DNA of 64,000 nucleotides, from NCBI RefSeq assembly GCF_026672375.1, contig NZ_JAPPRA010000001.1:1426001-1490000 (forward strand). Reading direction: 5' to 3'. A program made the translations under genes and the position numbers. Positions 9,341 through 18,616 of this stretch are shown one piece after another. Numbering within the stretch: position 1 is the first letter of the stretch; every line of letters begins with the position of its first letter. The stretch comes from Caulobacter sp. SL161 (GTDB lineage Bacteria; Pseudomonadota; Alphaproteobacteria; Caulobacterales; Caulobacteraceae). The notes beneath the pieces are model-generated. The model was not told where the DNA came from. It saw only the letters and a program-made list of their open reading frames with translations, and ran no database searches.

Positions 9341-9391
9341 CGATCTCCCCGGCGACACGTCAGTGCGGCGAAGCCAACGCCGGGGAGATCG
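9341..9391 (+). terminator. Long hairpin after GH3, possible terminator
   Basis: CGATCTCCCCGGCG (9341-9354) pairs perfectly with CGCCGGGGAGATCG (9378-9391) across a 23-base loop. It starts 16 bases after the GH3 stop. No T run follows, so intrinsic termination is uncertain. Confidence 0.45.
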
Positions 9392-9430
9392 GGGGGAGGG
9401 GATCCGTGCTCAATCAGCTCAGATCATTCT

Positions 9431-9550
9431 CTCTTGTCATCCCGGCCGGAAGACCGCGCAGCGGGCTGTAGCGCCGGGACCCAGGGGCGACCGCACTGCG
9501 CCGGCCCCTGGGTCCCGGCTCTCCGCTTCGCTGCGGCCGGGATGACGAGA
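9431..9550. repeat. Dispersed palindromic repeat, family B, long form
   Basis: A roughly 120-bp imperfect palindrome bounded by GTCATCCCGGCC and GGCCGGGATGAC with an internal GGGACCCAGGGG/CCCCTGGGTCCC arm. Another long copy is at 44751-44870 and a short copy at 29666-29707. It fills most of the 296-base gap between GH3 and the acetylesterase and codes for nothing evident. Confidence 0.85.
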
Positions 9551-9621
9551 GATTTAGTTGTCGCGGTATCGGGGGCTTTGGCCTCCGCATTTGAGTCCAG
9601 GCCCTAGAACCGGAAATCCCC

Positions 9622-11547
9622 ATGTCGCTGAAAGCCCTGATCCTGGCCACCGCCATGGGTCTTTCCACCCCGGCGCTGGCGGCGCCGCTGGCGTCGGTGT
9701 TCAGCGACCATGCGGTGCTGCAGCGCGATCAGCCGATCCGCGTCTGGGGCCGTGCGGCGCCGAACGCGAGCGTGGCGGTCGACCTGTCGGGACAGGGCGT
9801 CACGGCCAGCGCCGACGCGGAGGGCCGCTGGAGCGCGGTGCTGCCGGCCCGGCCCGCCGGTGGTCCTGCCCTGACTCTCACGGTCCAGACGGGCGCCGAG
9901 ACCCAGACGGTCTCGAACCTCGTCATGGGCGATGTCTGGCTGTGCTCGGGCCAGTCGAACATGGAGTACCCGCTGCGCCAGGCGCTGAACGGCGACGGCG
10001 AGGTGGCCTCGGCCGGCGATCCCGATATCCGTCTGCTGCAGACGGGCAAGATCAGTCGCCCCGCGCCGCAGGACAGCCTGCCGGCGGGCGTGGTCTGGAA
10101 GGTCTCGACGCCCCAGACGGCGGCCCATTTCAGCGCCGCGTGCTTCTTCATGGGCCGCGAGCTGCGCAGGACCGCCGGCGTTCCCATCGGCCTGATCGAC
10201 GCCACCTGGGGCGGTTCAGTGATCCAGGACTGGATCAGCCGCGAGGGCCTGACCGCGCTGAAGACCTATGACGAGGGCCTGTCGGTGCTGTCCGACTACG
10301 CCCGCGACCCGGCGCTGGGCGTCGCCCGCTGGAGCCAGTCGCTGGGCCGCTGGGCGGGCGCCAAGATCCCCGCCGCCAAGGGCCGGGAGAAGCCTGATTT
10401 CGACGACCACGCCTGGAAGCCCATGCCCACTGAGGGCTTCTGGGAACAGGCCGCGCCCGACCTCGCCGGCTTCGACGGGACGGTCTGGCTGCGGCTCGAG
10501 CTGACCCTGACCAAGGCCCAGGCCGCGCAGGGCGCGACCCTGTCGCTGGGGCCGGTGGACGACATCGACACCACCTTCCTCAATGGCCACGAGATCGGCT
10601 CGACCCAGGGCTGGGACACGCCCCGCACCTATCGCCTGGCGCCCGGCGCGCTGAAGGCCGGCCGCAATGTCCTGGCCCTGCGCGTGATCGACATGGGCGG
10701 CGGCGGCGGCGCGTGGGGCAAGGCGGCGTTGAAGGGGCTGACCCTGGACGACGGCAGCGTCGTGCCGCTGCCGACCGCCTGGCGCTACAAGATCGCCGCG
10801 CCGCTGTCGGAAACGGCCTTGCCGCCCAGCGCGCCCTGGCTGGGCGCCAGCGGGCTCACCACCCTGCGCAACGGCATGATCGCGCCGCTGGTCCCGTTCG
10901 GCGTCAAGGGCTTCGCCTGGTACCAGGGCGAGGCCAATGTCACCGAGGCCGCTGAATACGCCCGCCTGATGCCGGCCTTGATCGCCGACTGGCGCGCGGC
11001 GTTCGGCGGCGGAAACCCGCCGTTCCTCCTGACGCAGTTGGCCGCCTTCGGTCCCGAGGTCGACCGACCCGTGAACTCCGCCTGGGCCGCGCTCCGCGAC
11101 GTCCAGCGCCAAGTGGCGGCGGCCGACCCGATGGTGGGCATGGCCTCGGCCGTCGATGTCGGCTCGCCCTATGACATCCATCCCGCCGACAAGCTGCGGG
11201 TGGGGCAGCGGCTGGCCCTGCACGCGCGCAGGCTGGCCTATGGCGAGGCCGTCGCCGCCTCGGGGCCCGCGCCGCTGTCGGCCCGTCGCGACGGCGAGAC
11301 CGTGGTCGTGACGCTGGACCAGCCCGGCGTCGTCCATGCCGGTAACCGGCCGATCGGCTTCGAGCTGTGCGACGCCGCCGCCTGCCGCTTTGTCGACGCC
11401 ACGGTCGAGGGGGGCAGCGTCCGTCTGGCCACGCCCGCCGGGATGACGGCGACCAAGGTCCGCTACGCCTGGGCCGACAGCCCGATCATCAACCTGTTCG
11501 GCGCCAACCGCCTGCCGGCGACGCCGTTCGAGTTGGTGGTTCCCTAG
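9622..11547 (+). CDS. Secreted sialate O-acetylesterase-type SGNH esterase
   Basis: Removes O-acetyl groups from glycans; in this polysaccharide block an acetylated plant hemicellulose is a more likely substrate than sialic acid (inference). The product is 641 residues with a Sec signal ending at ALAAP. VWLCSGQSNMEYPL carries the SGNH nucleophile Ser112. A galactose-binding-like jelly-roll insert (about 275-360, with TFLNGHEIGSTQGWDTPRTY) splits the esterase domain. KGFAWYQGEANV (about 433) and SPYDIHPADK (about 520, catalytic His) complete it. It is convergent with the carboxylesterase gene, leaving 12 bases between stops. Confidence 0.9.
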   Translation: MSLKALILATAMGLSTPALAAPLASVFSDHAVLQRDQPIRVWGRAAPNASVAVDLSGQGVTASADAEGRWSAVLPARPAGGPALTLTVQTGAETQTVSNLVMGDVWLCSGQSNMEYPLRQALNGDGEVASAGDPDIRLLQTGKISRPAPQDSLPAGVVWKVSTPQTAAHFSAACFFMGRELRRTAGVPIGLIDATWGGSVIQDWISREGLTALKTYDEGLSVLSDYARDPALGVARWSQSLGRWAGAKIPAAKGREKPDFDDHAWKPMPTEGFWEQAAPDLAGFDGTVWLRLELTLTKAQAAQGATLSLGPVDDIDTTFLNGHEIGSTQGWDTPRTYRLAPGALKAGRNVLALRVIDMGGGGGAWGKAALKGLTLDDGSVVPLPTAWRYKIAAPLSETALPPSAPWLGASGLTTLRNGMIAPLVPFGVKGFAWYQGEANVTEAAEYARLMPALIADWRAAFGGGNPPFLLTQLAAFGPEVDRPVNSAWAALRDVQRQVAAADPMVGMASAVDVGSPYDIHPADKLRVGQRLALHARRLAYGEAVAASGPAPLSARRDGETVVVTLDQPGVVHAGNRPIGFELCDAAACRFVDATVEGGSVRLATPAGMTATKVRYAWADSPIINLFGANRLPATPFELVVP

Positions 11548-11559
11548 CCGCGCGTGCGA

Positions 11560-13176
11560 TCACGTCCCGAACTGCGTGAACGGCACGCGGTTGAAGAACT
11601 CGCGCTCGACGCCGCGCGGGTCGTCCTCCAGCCGCGAGACGGTGTCGAACACCATCGTCTGGCGGCGGGGCAGGGTGTAGGGCTCCCACTTGGGCAGGCT
11701 TCCGCCGTTCGGGTCGCCGGTGCGGGCGAAGGCGATGAAGGCGTCGCTCATGGTGTTGGACATGGCTGCCGACTCCGGCCCCGTCCCGACGATCGAGCCC
11801 TTAGCGTCCAGCGTGCCGAACACCAGGCCGATGTCGATGGTGTGCGGCGCGCCGAAGATGCCGCCCTGGATCGGCGAGCGCCAGTTGACCTGATAGGCGT
11901 AGGCCGGCGCGCCGGCCTTGGCCCTCTCCTCGTCCTGGATGATCGCGGCCTTCCACGAGCGCCCCGCCGTCGAGGCGGCGAAGAAGACGTCGGCCGGCGA
12001 GTAGTTCGGATAGGTCTGGCGGTAGAAGGCCACCACCGTCTCGGGATCGATGTCGATGCGCGCGGCGAACTGCCCCGGCAGGCGGGCGATCACCTCGTCC
12101 CAGGTCTGGGGGAAGGCCTTGGCGTCCCAGCCGATGAAGCCCTTGGTCTCGTCGTGGGTGTTGCCGACCATCATCGGGATCGACAGGCTCTGGGGCGCGG
12201 CGTCGGGGAAGAACGGGTGGCGGGTCAGCGACCGCTGGTCCAGCACCGGGCCCATATAGACCCCGCCGGCCCCGGCGATCGGGTCGACCGCCTTCAGCCC
12301 CGCCAGCATCTCGGCGGCGGGCAGGGCGCGCAGGGCGGCCAGGTCCTTGATCCCCAGCTTGTCGAGGAAGGCCTTGGCGCGCTTGGTCGCGTTGAACGGG
12401 CCGCCGACCGTGACCTGCTGACCGCTCATGGTGGCGGCGCGGTGGAAGAGGCCCTTGGCGGCGGGCATGGCCATCAGGGTGGCGATCTTGGCGCCACCGC
12501 CCGACTGGCCAAACAGCATGACGCAGTCGGGATCGCCGCCGAACCTGGCGATGTTGTCGCGCACCCACTGCAGGGCGAGCACGAGGTCCAGCTGGCCGAC
12601 ATTGCCGCTGTCAGCGACCGACGGGTCGTTGAACAGGCGGGCCAGATACAGATAGCCGAAGGCGTTCAGGCGGTGGTTCACGGTCACCACCACGACATCG
12701 CCGCGCTTGGCCAGCTTGGTCCCCTCGTACCAGGGGCTGCCCCCGGAGCCGCCGTTGTAGGCGCCGCCGTGGATGTAAAACATCACCGGCCGCTTGCCGC
12801 CGTCCGCCAGACCGGTCTTCCGCGACGCCTTGGCCGGGGTCCAGACATTGAGGAACAGGCAGTCTTCCGAGAGGGTCTCGCCGTCCTCGCCCTTGCCGGT
12901 CTGCATCGAGGCCGGACCATAGACCAGGGCGTCCTTCACGTCGGTCCAGGGCTCGGGGTTGACCGGCGCCATGAACCGCCGCGCCCCGCCGGTGTCGGCC
13001 CCGTAGCGCAGGCCCTTGAAGACGCTGACCCCGTCCTGGACATAGCCGCGCACCTTGCCGTTGGTGGTCGCCACCACGGGCGAGCGCGGCGCGGCGGCGA
13101 AGCCCGCGCGGGGCAGGGCGGCGTAGGCGGCCAGGGCGGCGGCGCCGGTGATCAGGGTGCGGCGGGTGGCGGGCAT
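11560..13176 (-). CDS. Exported type-B carboxylesterase
   Basis: Hydrolyses carboxylic esters; possibly a feruloyl or acetyl esterase given the neighbours, but the substrate is unknown. The product is 538 residues. The start MPATRRTLITGAAALAAYA looks like a Tat signal. Family marks are FKGLRYGADT (about 54), SEDCLFLNVWTP (about 103), the oxyanion-hole HGGAYNGG (about 136) and FGQSGGGAK with nucleophile Ser225. An ACCGGT-core palindrome lies 51 bases upstream of the start. The GH5 gene lies upstream on the same strand with an 84-base gap, so transcription may be joint or separate. Confidence 0.92.
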   Translation of the reverse strand: MPATRRTLITGAAALAAYAALPRAGFAAAPRSPVVATTNGKVRGYVQDGVSVFKGLRYGADTGGARRFMAPVNPEPWTDVKDALVYGPASMQTGKGEDGETLSEDCLFLNVWTPAKASRKTGLADGGKRPVMFYIHGGAYNGGSGGSPWYEGTKLAKRGDVVVVTVNHRLNAFGYLYLARLFNDPSVADSGNVGQLDLVLALQWVRDNIARFGGDPDCVMLFGQSGGGAKIATLMAMPAAKGLFHRAATMSGQQVTVGGPFNATKRAKAFLDKLGIKDLAALRALPAAEMLAGLKAVDPIAGAGGVYMGPVLDQRSLTRHPFFPDAAPQSLSIPMMVGNTHDETKGFIGWDAKAFPQTWDEVIARLPGQFAARIDIDPETVVAFYRQTYPNYSPADVFFAASTAGRSWKAAIIQDEERAKAGAPAYAYQVNWRSPIQGGIFGAPHTIDIGLVFGTLDAKGSIVGTGPESAAMSNTMSDAFIAFARTGDPNGGSLPKWEPYTLPRRQTMVFDTVSRLEDDPRGVEREFFNRVPFTQFGT

Positions 13177-13226
13177 CGGGTTTCCTCCGGCGCTTTCTGA
13201 CGAGCGGTCCGAAGCGGTATCACGGG

Positions 13227-13240
13227 TGACACCGGTGACA
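13227..13240. promoter_or_regulatory. ACCGGT-core operator candidate before the carboxylesterase
   Basis: TGACACCGGTGACA fits TGNNACCGGTNNCA. A second half-like element GGTATCACGGGTGACACC overlaps just upstream. Matching sites precede GH43 (31418-31431) and the MFS transporter (33042-33055). Confidence 0.5.
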
Positions 13241-13260
13241 ATCCCTTTATCGCCTGGTGG

Positions 13261-14589
13261 CTAGCCCAACCCCTTCACCGCCGCGGCGTGTTCGCGGATG
13301 ACGGCCAGGGTCGAAGCGTCGGCGTCGAAAACGCCGAACAAGCCCTGTTCCTCCTGGGGCGGATCGCCGACATAGCTCTTGTCGCCCTTCTTGAACCAGG
13401 CGTCCGGCTGCTGGGCGCGGCCCTCGCCGTTCCAGGCCCAGAAGTTGACGCCGGCGGTCGGCCCCCCGGCCTTCATATCGGCCAGGGCCATGTCCAGCAT
13501 CGTCTTGTAGAAGCGGTCGCGATAGGTGGTCGGCGAGCCCGGCGCGAACTGGCGGCCGTCGCGGATCAGGCCGAACTCCTCGATGGTCAGGGGCTTGTTC
13601 AGGCGCTTGGCCAGGGCGATGTGCTGGACGACATAGTCGCGGCACTTCTGCTCGCCCGCGTCATAGGTCGAGGGCTGGTCGGTCATGCTGATCCAGCCCC
13701 AGTTGTTGGGCCAGATGTGGAGGGTCATGTAGTCGATGACCGGCGGGGCGTGGGCGTCGAGGACGCAGGACTCCAGGCCCAGGCAGCCCATGGTTCCCTC
13801 GCTGCCGGTGCTGACCAGATGCTGGTTGTCCAGGCGCTTGATCAGGCTGGCGGTGTCCCGGATCCAGGCCTGGTAGGCGGGCATGTTGCTCTGGCCGAAC
13901 GCGTCCGAGCCACCGGGGCGCGGCTCGTTGGCCAGCTGCCAGGCCATGATCGTGGGATCATCGCGATAGGGCTTGCCGGTCACGGTGCTGACTCGGCCGA
14001 CCAGGCTCGTCACATAGTGGCGGAAGAGCGCGTTGGCCTTCTGGTTGGCGTAGAACCGCGCCGAATAGTCCGCATACTGAGGCCACGGATAGGCGGGGTC
14101 GCCCTGCTGGAACCAGGGGCCATCGCCCACCCAGTTCAGATAGGCCGGCATGCCGCCTGACCAGTCCCAGAAGTTGTTGACGTAGATGACCGCCTTCATG
14201 TCGCGCTGGGCCATCTCGGCCAGGGTGATGTCGAGGCCCTTCAGCAGGTCGGCGTTATAGTCCTCGCCCGGGCCGCGGAAGGTCGGGTCCATGGCCACCT
14301 TGGCGGGAGACTGCTCCCCCGCGCCCAGGATCCGCAGGTTGGTCACCCCCATGGCCTTCAGGCGATCCAGCTCCCGGCGCAGACGGCCAAGGTCCCCATA
14401 GCCGGCCGGCGCGCCCAGCCACGCGGCGTACCAGACATTGGTCCCGGCGAAGCGATAGGGCTTGCCGTCCAGATGCAGTCGGCCGTCCTTGACGGTGACG
14501 AAGCCCTTCGGCGGCGTCGGCGCTCTGGCCGCGCCGATCGCAGGCAGGGCCGCTGCGGCGGCGATCAGGTGGCGGCGGGAAAGGGTCAT
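13261..14589 (-). CDS. Exported GH5 endo-beta-mannanase
   Basis: Cleaves beta-1,4-mannan chains. The 442-residue product starts MTLSRRHLIAAAAALPAIG, a Tat-type signal. GH5 barrel features are FAGTNVWYAAWLG (about 47), NNFWDWSGGMPAYLNW (about 138), MAWQLANEPRP with the acid/base Glu222, and PLTIEEFGL with the nucleophile Glu338. These fit subfamily 7 mannanases. It is full length with no carbohydrate-binding module. A site almost identical to the xylX operator lies 53 bases upstream, so control by the xylose repressor is likely (inference). Confidence 0.92.
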   Translation of the reverse strand: MTLSRRHLIAAAAALPAIGAARAPTPPKGFVTVKDGRLHLDGKPYRFAGTNVWYAAWLGAPAGYGDLGRLRRELDRLKAMGVTNLRILGAGEQSPAKVAMDPTFRGPGEDYNADLLKGLDITLAEMAQRDMKAVIYVNNFWDWSGGMPAYLNWVGDGPWFQQGDPAYPWPQYADYSARFYANQKANALFRHYVTSLVGRVSTVTGKPYRDDPTIMAWQLANEPRPGGSDAFGQSNMPAYQAWIRDTASLIKRLDNQHLVSTGSEGTMGCLGLESCVLDAHAPPVIDYMTLHIWPNNWGWISMTDQPSTYDAGEQKCRDYVVQHIALAKRLNKPLTIEEFGLIRDGRQFAPGSPTTYRDRFYKTMLDMALADMKAGGPTAGVNFWAWNGEGRAQQPDAWFKKGDKSYVGDPPQEEQGLFGVFDADASTLAVIREHAAAVKGLG

Positions 14590-14641
14590 GGCGTCCTCCG
14601 GCGAACCTCTACGGGGTCTCGGGTCGCACCATGCCGCGTGC

Positions 14642-14655
14642 TGATAGCGCTAACA
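14642..14655. promoter_or_regulatory. XylR-type operator before the GH5 mannanase
   Basis: TGATAGCGCTAACA differs at one position from TGGTAGCGCTAACA before xylX (44119-44132). It lies between the toxin gene and the mannanase start. Confidence 0.7.
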
Positions 14656-14663
14656 ACTCACTT

Positions 14664-14945
14664 CTACCGCTGCTCAAGGCTATGCCAGATTCGGGTGACA
14701 TAGACGTTGGAGCCGCTGAGACGGTAACGCATCACATAAGCGCTCTGACCAAAAGGAATGCTGATCTCGCGGGTGGTAGGACCAACCGGGCGGCCTCGTG
14801 ATGGCGCTTCGGTCAAACTATCGATAGCGCTCTCCAGAAGCGGGCCCAGTCTCGCCGCCGCCCGGGCGTCACGCTCGAAAAGCCAGACGATGAGACGGTT
14901 GAAGTCTCTCTTGGCCCTGACGGATACCGAAACCGTATAGGTCAA
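14664..14945 (-). CDS. RelE/ParE-family toxin
   Basis: Toxin half of a type II toxin-antitoxin pair. The product has 93 residues with a family-typical pattern: an N-terminal MTYTVSVSVRAKRDFNRLIVWL helix region, the central SLTEAPSRGRPVG turn, and a basic C-terminal strand pair ending YVTRIWHSLEQR. The pattern is closer to ParE (gyrase poison) than to RelE, but the target cannot be decided from sequence. Its start overlaps the antitoxin stop by 4 bases, so translation is coupled. Codon use is slightly less GC-rich than the neighbours. Confidence 0.85.
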   Translation of the reverse strand: MTYTVSVSVRAKRDFNRLIVWLFERDARAAARLGPLLESAIDSLTEAPSRGRPVGPTTREISIPFGQSAYVMRYRLSGSNVYVTRIWHSLEQR

Positions 14946-15205
14946 CCCAGGCCTGCGGTTACGCGACGTATGTGAGCGCGGAATTCATCGTGCGAGATGA
15001 CCGGCTCGTCGCCCCGTTCGATGGCGTCCGCGATGGCCTCGTCGATGGCGGGGTCAGGATCGATCGTTTTAGGAACCGCGCCTGTGAGGCCTGCGTCGAT
15101 CAACGCCACGGCGCACTCGGCCACGGTCATGCCGAGGCGGTCGGCCACGACCTTCAGCCGGGCGGCCTGCTCTTGATCGATATGAATGTCGAAGCCATCG
15201 GCCAT
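14942..15205 (-). CDS. Antitoxin of the ParE-type pair
   Basis: Product of 87 residues. The N-terminal half (DIHIDQEQAARLKVVADRLGMTVAECAVALIDAGL) has a strand-helix-helix pattern compatible with a ribbon-helix-helix DNA-binding fold. The acidic C-terminal half (DPDPAIDEAIADAIERGDEP) would wrap the toxin. It is upstream of and overlaps the toxin gene, the usual order. The 38-base gap after the putA stop leaves little room for a promoter, so read-through from putA is possible; the pair would repress itself if typical. Confidence 0.82.
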   Translation of the reverse strand: MADGFDIHIDQEQAARLKVVADRLGMTVAECAVALIDAGLTGAVPKTIDPDPAIDEAIADAIERGDEPVISHDEFRAHIRRVTAGLG

Positions 15206-15243
15206 GGGCGGAGGGTCCCGCCGATGGCCGATGGCGTCAAGGG

Positions 15244-18200
15244 CTACAGGTTCAGCAGCGCCGGGTCGCCGCCCTGGGCGGTGATGTTGACGCTGAGCGC
15301 GCGCTCGACCGCGAAGCGGAGCAGGGCGTGGGGGCCGCCGGCCTTGGGGCCGGTGCCCGACAGGCCCTCGCCGCCGAACGGCTGGACGCCGACGACCGCG
15401 CCGGTCATCGAGCGGTTCACATAGGCGTTGCCGGCCGGGACCAGGCGCTGGACGTCGGCGGCGAAGCTCTCGATCCGCGAGTGGATGCCCAGCGTCAGGC
15501 CATAGCGGCGCGCCGCCAGGGCGCCGGCGACCTTTTCGAGGTTCTCGGGCTTGTAGCGCACCACGTGCAGCACGGGGCCGAACACCTCGCGCTCCAGGAA
15601 GTCGGCGGTCGGGATCTCGGCCAGGACCGGCGGGAAGAAGGTCCCTCCGGCCGGGGCTTCGAGCGCGTGCAGCACCTTGGCCTCGCGTGTCAGGCGCTCC
15701 AGGTGCTTGTCGAGCGCGGCCTTGGCCTCTGCGTCGATCACGGGGCCGACGTCGGTGACGGCCAGGGCCGGATCACCGATCACGAGGGCGTCCATCGCGC
15801 CCTTTAGGCCTTCGATGATGTGGTCGGCGGTGTCTTGCGGCAGGAACAGCAGGCGCAGGGCCGAGCAGCGCTGACCGGCCGAGCCGAAGGCGCTGACGAT
15901 CACGTCGTCGATGACCTGCTCACGCTGGGCGGTGGTGTCGACGAACATGCCGTTCAGACCGCCGGTCTCGGCGATGAAGGGCGCGATGGGCCCTTGGCGT
16001 TGAGCAAGTACCTGGTTGATGCGCCAGGCCGTGTCGGTGCCGCCGGTGAAGGCGACGCCGTCCAGGCCCTCATGGCTGGTCAGGGCCGCGCCGACTGTCT
16101 CGCCGCGTCCGGGCAGCAGGGCCAGCAGCCGCGGGTCGAGGCCGGCGGCGTGGTAGAGCTTCACCGCCTCGAAGGCGATCAGCGGCGTCTGCTCGGCCGG
16201 CTTTGCCAAGACGGCGTTGCCGGCGGCCAGAGCTGCGGCGATCTGGCCGGTGAAGATGGCCAGCGGGAAGTTCCACGGGCTGATGCAGACGAAGACGCCG
16301 CGACCAGCCAGGCGCAGGCTGTTGGTCTCGCCGACCGGACCCCTGAGGATCTCGGCCTCGCCGAACTGATCCTCGGCCAGCATCGCGTAGTAGCGGCAGA
16401 AGTCGACCGCCTCGCGGACCTCGGCGACGCCGTCCGACAGGGTCTTGCCGGCCTCGCGCGACAGGATGGCGATCAGGCGCTCGAGATTGGCTTCCAGGGC
16501 ATCGCCCATGGCGCGCAGCACCTTGGCGCGGGCGACGCCGCCGGCGCGGTCCCACGAGGCTTGCGCGGCGCGGGCCAGCTTGAAGGCCTCGTCGATCTGG
16601 CCGGCTTGGGCTTCCGAAACGACGCCGACCGTCTTCTGGGTGTCGGCCGGGGCGATCACCGGCAGCGGCGCGCCGCCGGCCACGACCTTGCCGCCGACCA
16701 GCGGGCCGGCCGACAGGGTCACGCCGTCCAGGGCGGCGACGGCCGCCTCGAGGCGGGCGCGGTCGGCCTTCACGGAGAGGTCTAGGCCCGCGCTGTTCCG
16801 GCGACGCTCGCCATAGACATGGATCGGCGTCGGGATCTTGGCGTGGCGGTCGGGGTGAGCCTCGACGGTGTCGATCGGATCGGTGACGACCTTCTCGACC
16901 GGCACCCGCTCGTCCAGCAGGGCGTGGACGAACGATGTGTTGGCCCCGTTCTCCAGCAGGCGACGGACCAGATAGGGCAAGAGGTCTTCGTGGCCGCCCA
17001 CCGGGGCGTAGGCCCGCAGGGTGATGCCGTCATAGAGGTCGTCGGCGGCCTTGTAGAGAGCCTCGCCCATGCCGTGCAGGCGCTGGTGCTCGATCTTCAC
17101 GCCGGCGTTCTTGGCCATGCGCACCACGGCCGCCAGGGTGTGGGCGTTGTGGGTGGCGAACTGGGCGTAGAGGTGCGGGGCGGCGTCGATCAGGGCCTTG
17201 GCGTTGACCAGGTAGGACAGGTCCGTAGCAGGCTTGGTCGTAAAGACCGGATAGTCCGGGCGGCCGGCGACCTGGGCGCGCTTGATCTCGCTGTCCCAGT
17301 AGGCGCCCTTGACGAGGCGCACCATCAGGCGACGGCCGGTCTCTTCCGAAAGGGTCTTCAGGCGGGCGATCACCTCGCCGCAGCGCTTCTGATAGGCCTG
17401 GACGGCCAGGCCCAGGCCGGTCCAGTCGCCCAGCTCCGGCTCGCGGCACAGCTTGTCCAGGAGCTTCAGCGACAGGGCCAGGCGGTCGGCCTCTTCGGCG
17501 TCGATGGTGAAGTTCAGATTGTGACGCGCGGCGATCTTGGCCAGGCGCAGGGTGCGGGGATAGAGCTCTTCCCAGACGCGGTCTTCGTGCGTGGCCTCGT
17601 AGCGCGGGCAGAGCGCCGAGAGCTTGACCGACACGCCGTGGCCGGCCTCGGGACCCGCGCCGTTCGACAGCTTGCCGACCGTCTCGATCGCGTCCGCGTA
17701 GGACTTTTCGTAGCGCGCGGCGTCGGCGGCGGTGCGGGCGCCTTCGCCCAGCATGTCGAAGCTGCACAGGTCGCCTTCGGCGGCGGCGCGCTTGATGGCG
17801 GCTTCAATCGTCCGTCCAAGGACGAACTGCTCGCCCATGATGCGGATGGCCTGGCCGACGGCGGCGCGGATCACCGGCTCGCCCAGGCGTCCAGCCAGCT
17901 TCTTGATGAAGCCGGGCAGGTCCTTCTGGGCCTCGGCGTCGGGCTCGACGATCTTGCCGGTCAGCATCAGGCCCCAGGTCGAGGCGTTGACGAACAGGCT
18001 GTCGGAGCCGCCCAGGTGGCTGGCCCAGTCGGCCGAGCCGATCTTCTCGGCGATCAGTTTGTCGCGAGTTTCGTCGTCGGGGGTGCGCAGCAGGGCCTCG
18101 GCAAGGCACATGAGCGCAAGGCCCTCGCGGGTGCCCAGGCTGAACTCCTGCAGGAAGCTTTCGACCACGCCCTGCTTGCGGACGCTGCGGCGGGCGCCGC

Positions 18201-18333
18201 GCACCAGCGCCTCGGCTTCCGCGCGGACGGCGGCGCGGTCCTCGCTGGAGAGCGGCTTGGCGGCGAGCAGGTCGGCGATCACCGCGGCTTCGTCGCGATA
18301 CTTGCCGGCGTCGAGGCTGTCCCAATCGGTCAT
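15244..18333 (-). CDS. putA: Bifunctional proline dehydrogenase / P5C dehydrogenase
   Basis: Oxidises proline to glutamate in two steps, using FAD in the first and NAD in the second. The 1029-residue product is the short PutA type: it begins MTDWDSLDAGKYRDE and has no N-terminal ribbon-helix-helix DNA-binding domain. The proline dehydrogenase barrel has RLMVRLVKGAYWDSEIK (about 335), YAQFATHNAHT and RLHGMGEALY. The aldehyde dehydrogenase domain has ISPWNFPLAIFTGQ (about 685), IAETGGLNGM and GSAGQRCSALR, which carries the catalytic Cys. Divergent from the Lrp-type regulator gene at 18779, which probably activates it in response to proline. Confidence 0.97.
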   Translation of the reverse strand: MTDWDSLDAGKYRDEAAVIADLLAAKPLSSEDRAAVRAEAEALVRGARRSVRKQGVVESFLQEFSLGTREGLALMCLAEALLRTPDDETRDKLIAEKIGSADWASHLGGSDSLFVNASTWGLMLTGKIVEPDAEAQKDLPGFIKKLAGRLGEPVIRAAVGQAIRIMGEQFVLGRTIEAAIKRAAAEGDLCSFDMLGEGARTAADAARYEKSYADAIETVGKLSNGAGPEAGHGVSVKLSALCPRYEATHEDRVWEELYPRTLRLAKIAARHNLNFTIDAEEADRLALSLKLLDKLCREPELGDWTGLGLAVQAYQKRCGEVIARLKTLSEETGRRLMVRLVKGAYWDSEIKRAQVAGRPDYPVFTTKPATDLSYLVNAKALIDAAPHLYAQFATHNAHTLAAVVRMAKNAGVKIEHQRLHGMGEALYKAADDLYDGITLRAYAPVGGHEDLLPYLVRRLLENGANTSFVHALLDERVPVEKVVTDPIDTVEAHPDRHAKIPTPIHVYGERRRNSAGLDLSVKADRARLEAAVAALDGVTLSAGPLVGGKVVAGGAPLPVIAPADTQKTVGVVSEAQAGQIDEAFKLARAAQASWDRAGGVARAKVLRAMGDALEANLERLIAILSREAGKTLSDGVAEVREAVDFCRYYAMLAEDQFGEAEILRGPVGETNSLRLAGRGVFVCISPWNFPLAIFTGQIAAALAAGNAVLAKPAEQTPLIAFEAVKLYHAAGLDPRLLALLPGRGETVGAALTSHEGLDGVAFTGGTDTAWRINQVLAQRQGPIAPFIAETGGLNGMFVDTTAQREQVIDDVIVSAFGSAGQRCSALRLLFLPQDTADHIIEGLKGAMDALVIGDPALAVTDVGPVIDAEAKAALDKHLERLTREAKVLHALEAPAGGTFFPPVLAEIPTADFLEREVFGPVLHVVRYKPENLEKVAGALAARRYGLTLGIHSRIESFAADVQRLVPAGNAYVNRSMTGAVVGVQPFGGEGLSGTGPKAGGPHALLRFAVERALSVNITAQGGDPALLNL

Positions 18334-18455
18334 GGTCGTTTCCGCTTGTTGGTATATCGTCGGTCTAACTTGCCCCTGACGGAAGGTGCTTCGTTTGTTT
18401 TATGGCGGAGCCGAAACTTGTTCGGTCGAGCGGCGAAAAATCGTCGTCTGCTCCA

Positions 18456-18616
18456 GCGCGTTAACGCGCGGGCGGACGCGATCGACGCGCAAGCATGCGC
18501 CGAAGACGGCGATAAGGAAAAGGGGAGGGAGGAAGGGACGCGTTCAGGGGGGGAGACGCTCGCGTCCCTTCCTCTCTAGCGCGACGCCCGGTTAGGGGGA
18601 GAGGGCGAGCGTCGCG
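18456..18616. repeat. Nested palindromes in the putA-putR intergenic region
   Basis: The 445-base gap 18334-18778 holds no gene that I recognise. It contains a perfect 14-bp palindrome GCGCGTTAACGCGC (18456-18469), a 12-bp inverted repeat GGAAGGGACGCG/CGCGTCCCTTCC (18531-18542, 18561-18572) and an 8-bp one CGCGACGC/GCGTCGCG (18580-18587, 18609-18616). Possible roles are regulator sites for putA/putR or a structured transcript. Confidence 0.6.

Noticed and set aside
16819..18579. Long plus-strand open frame opposite putA
   Set aside because: Shadow of the high-GC putA gene; no motif and no ribosome site.
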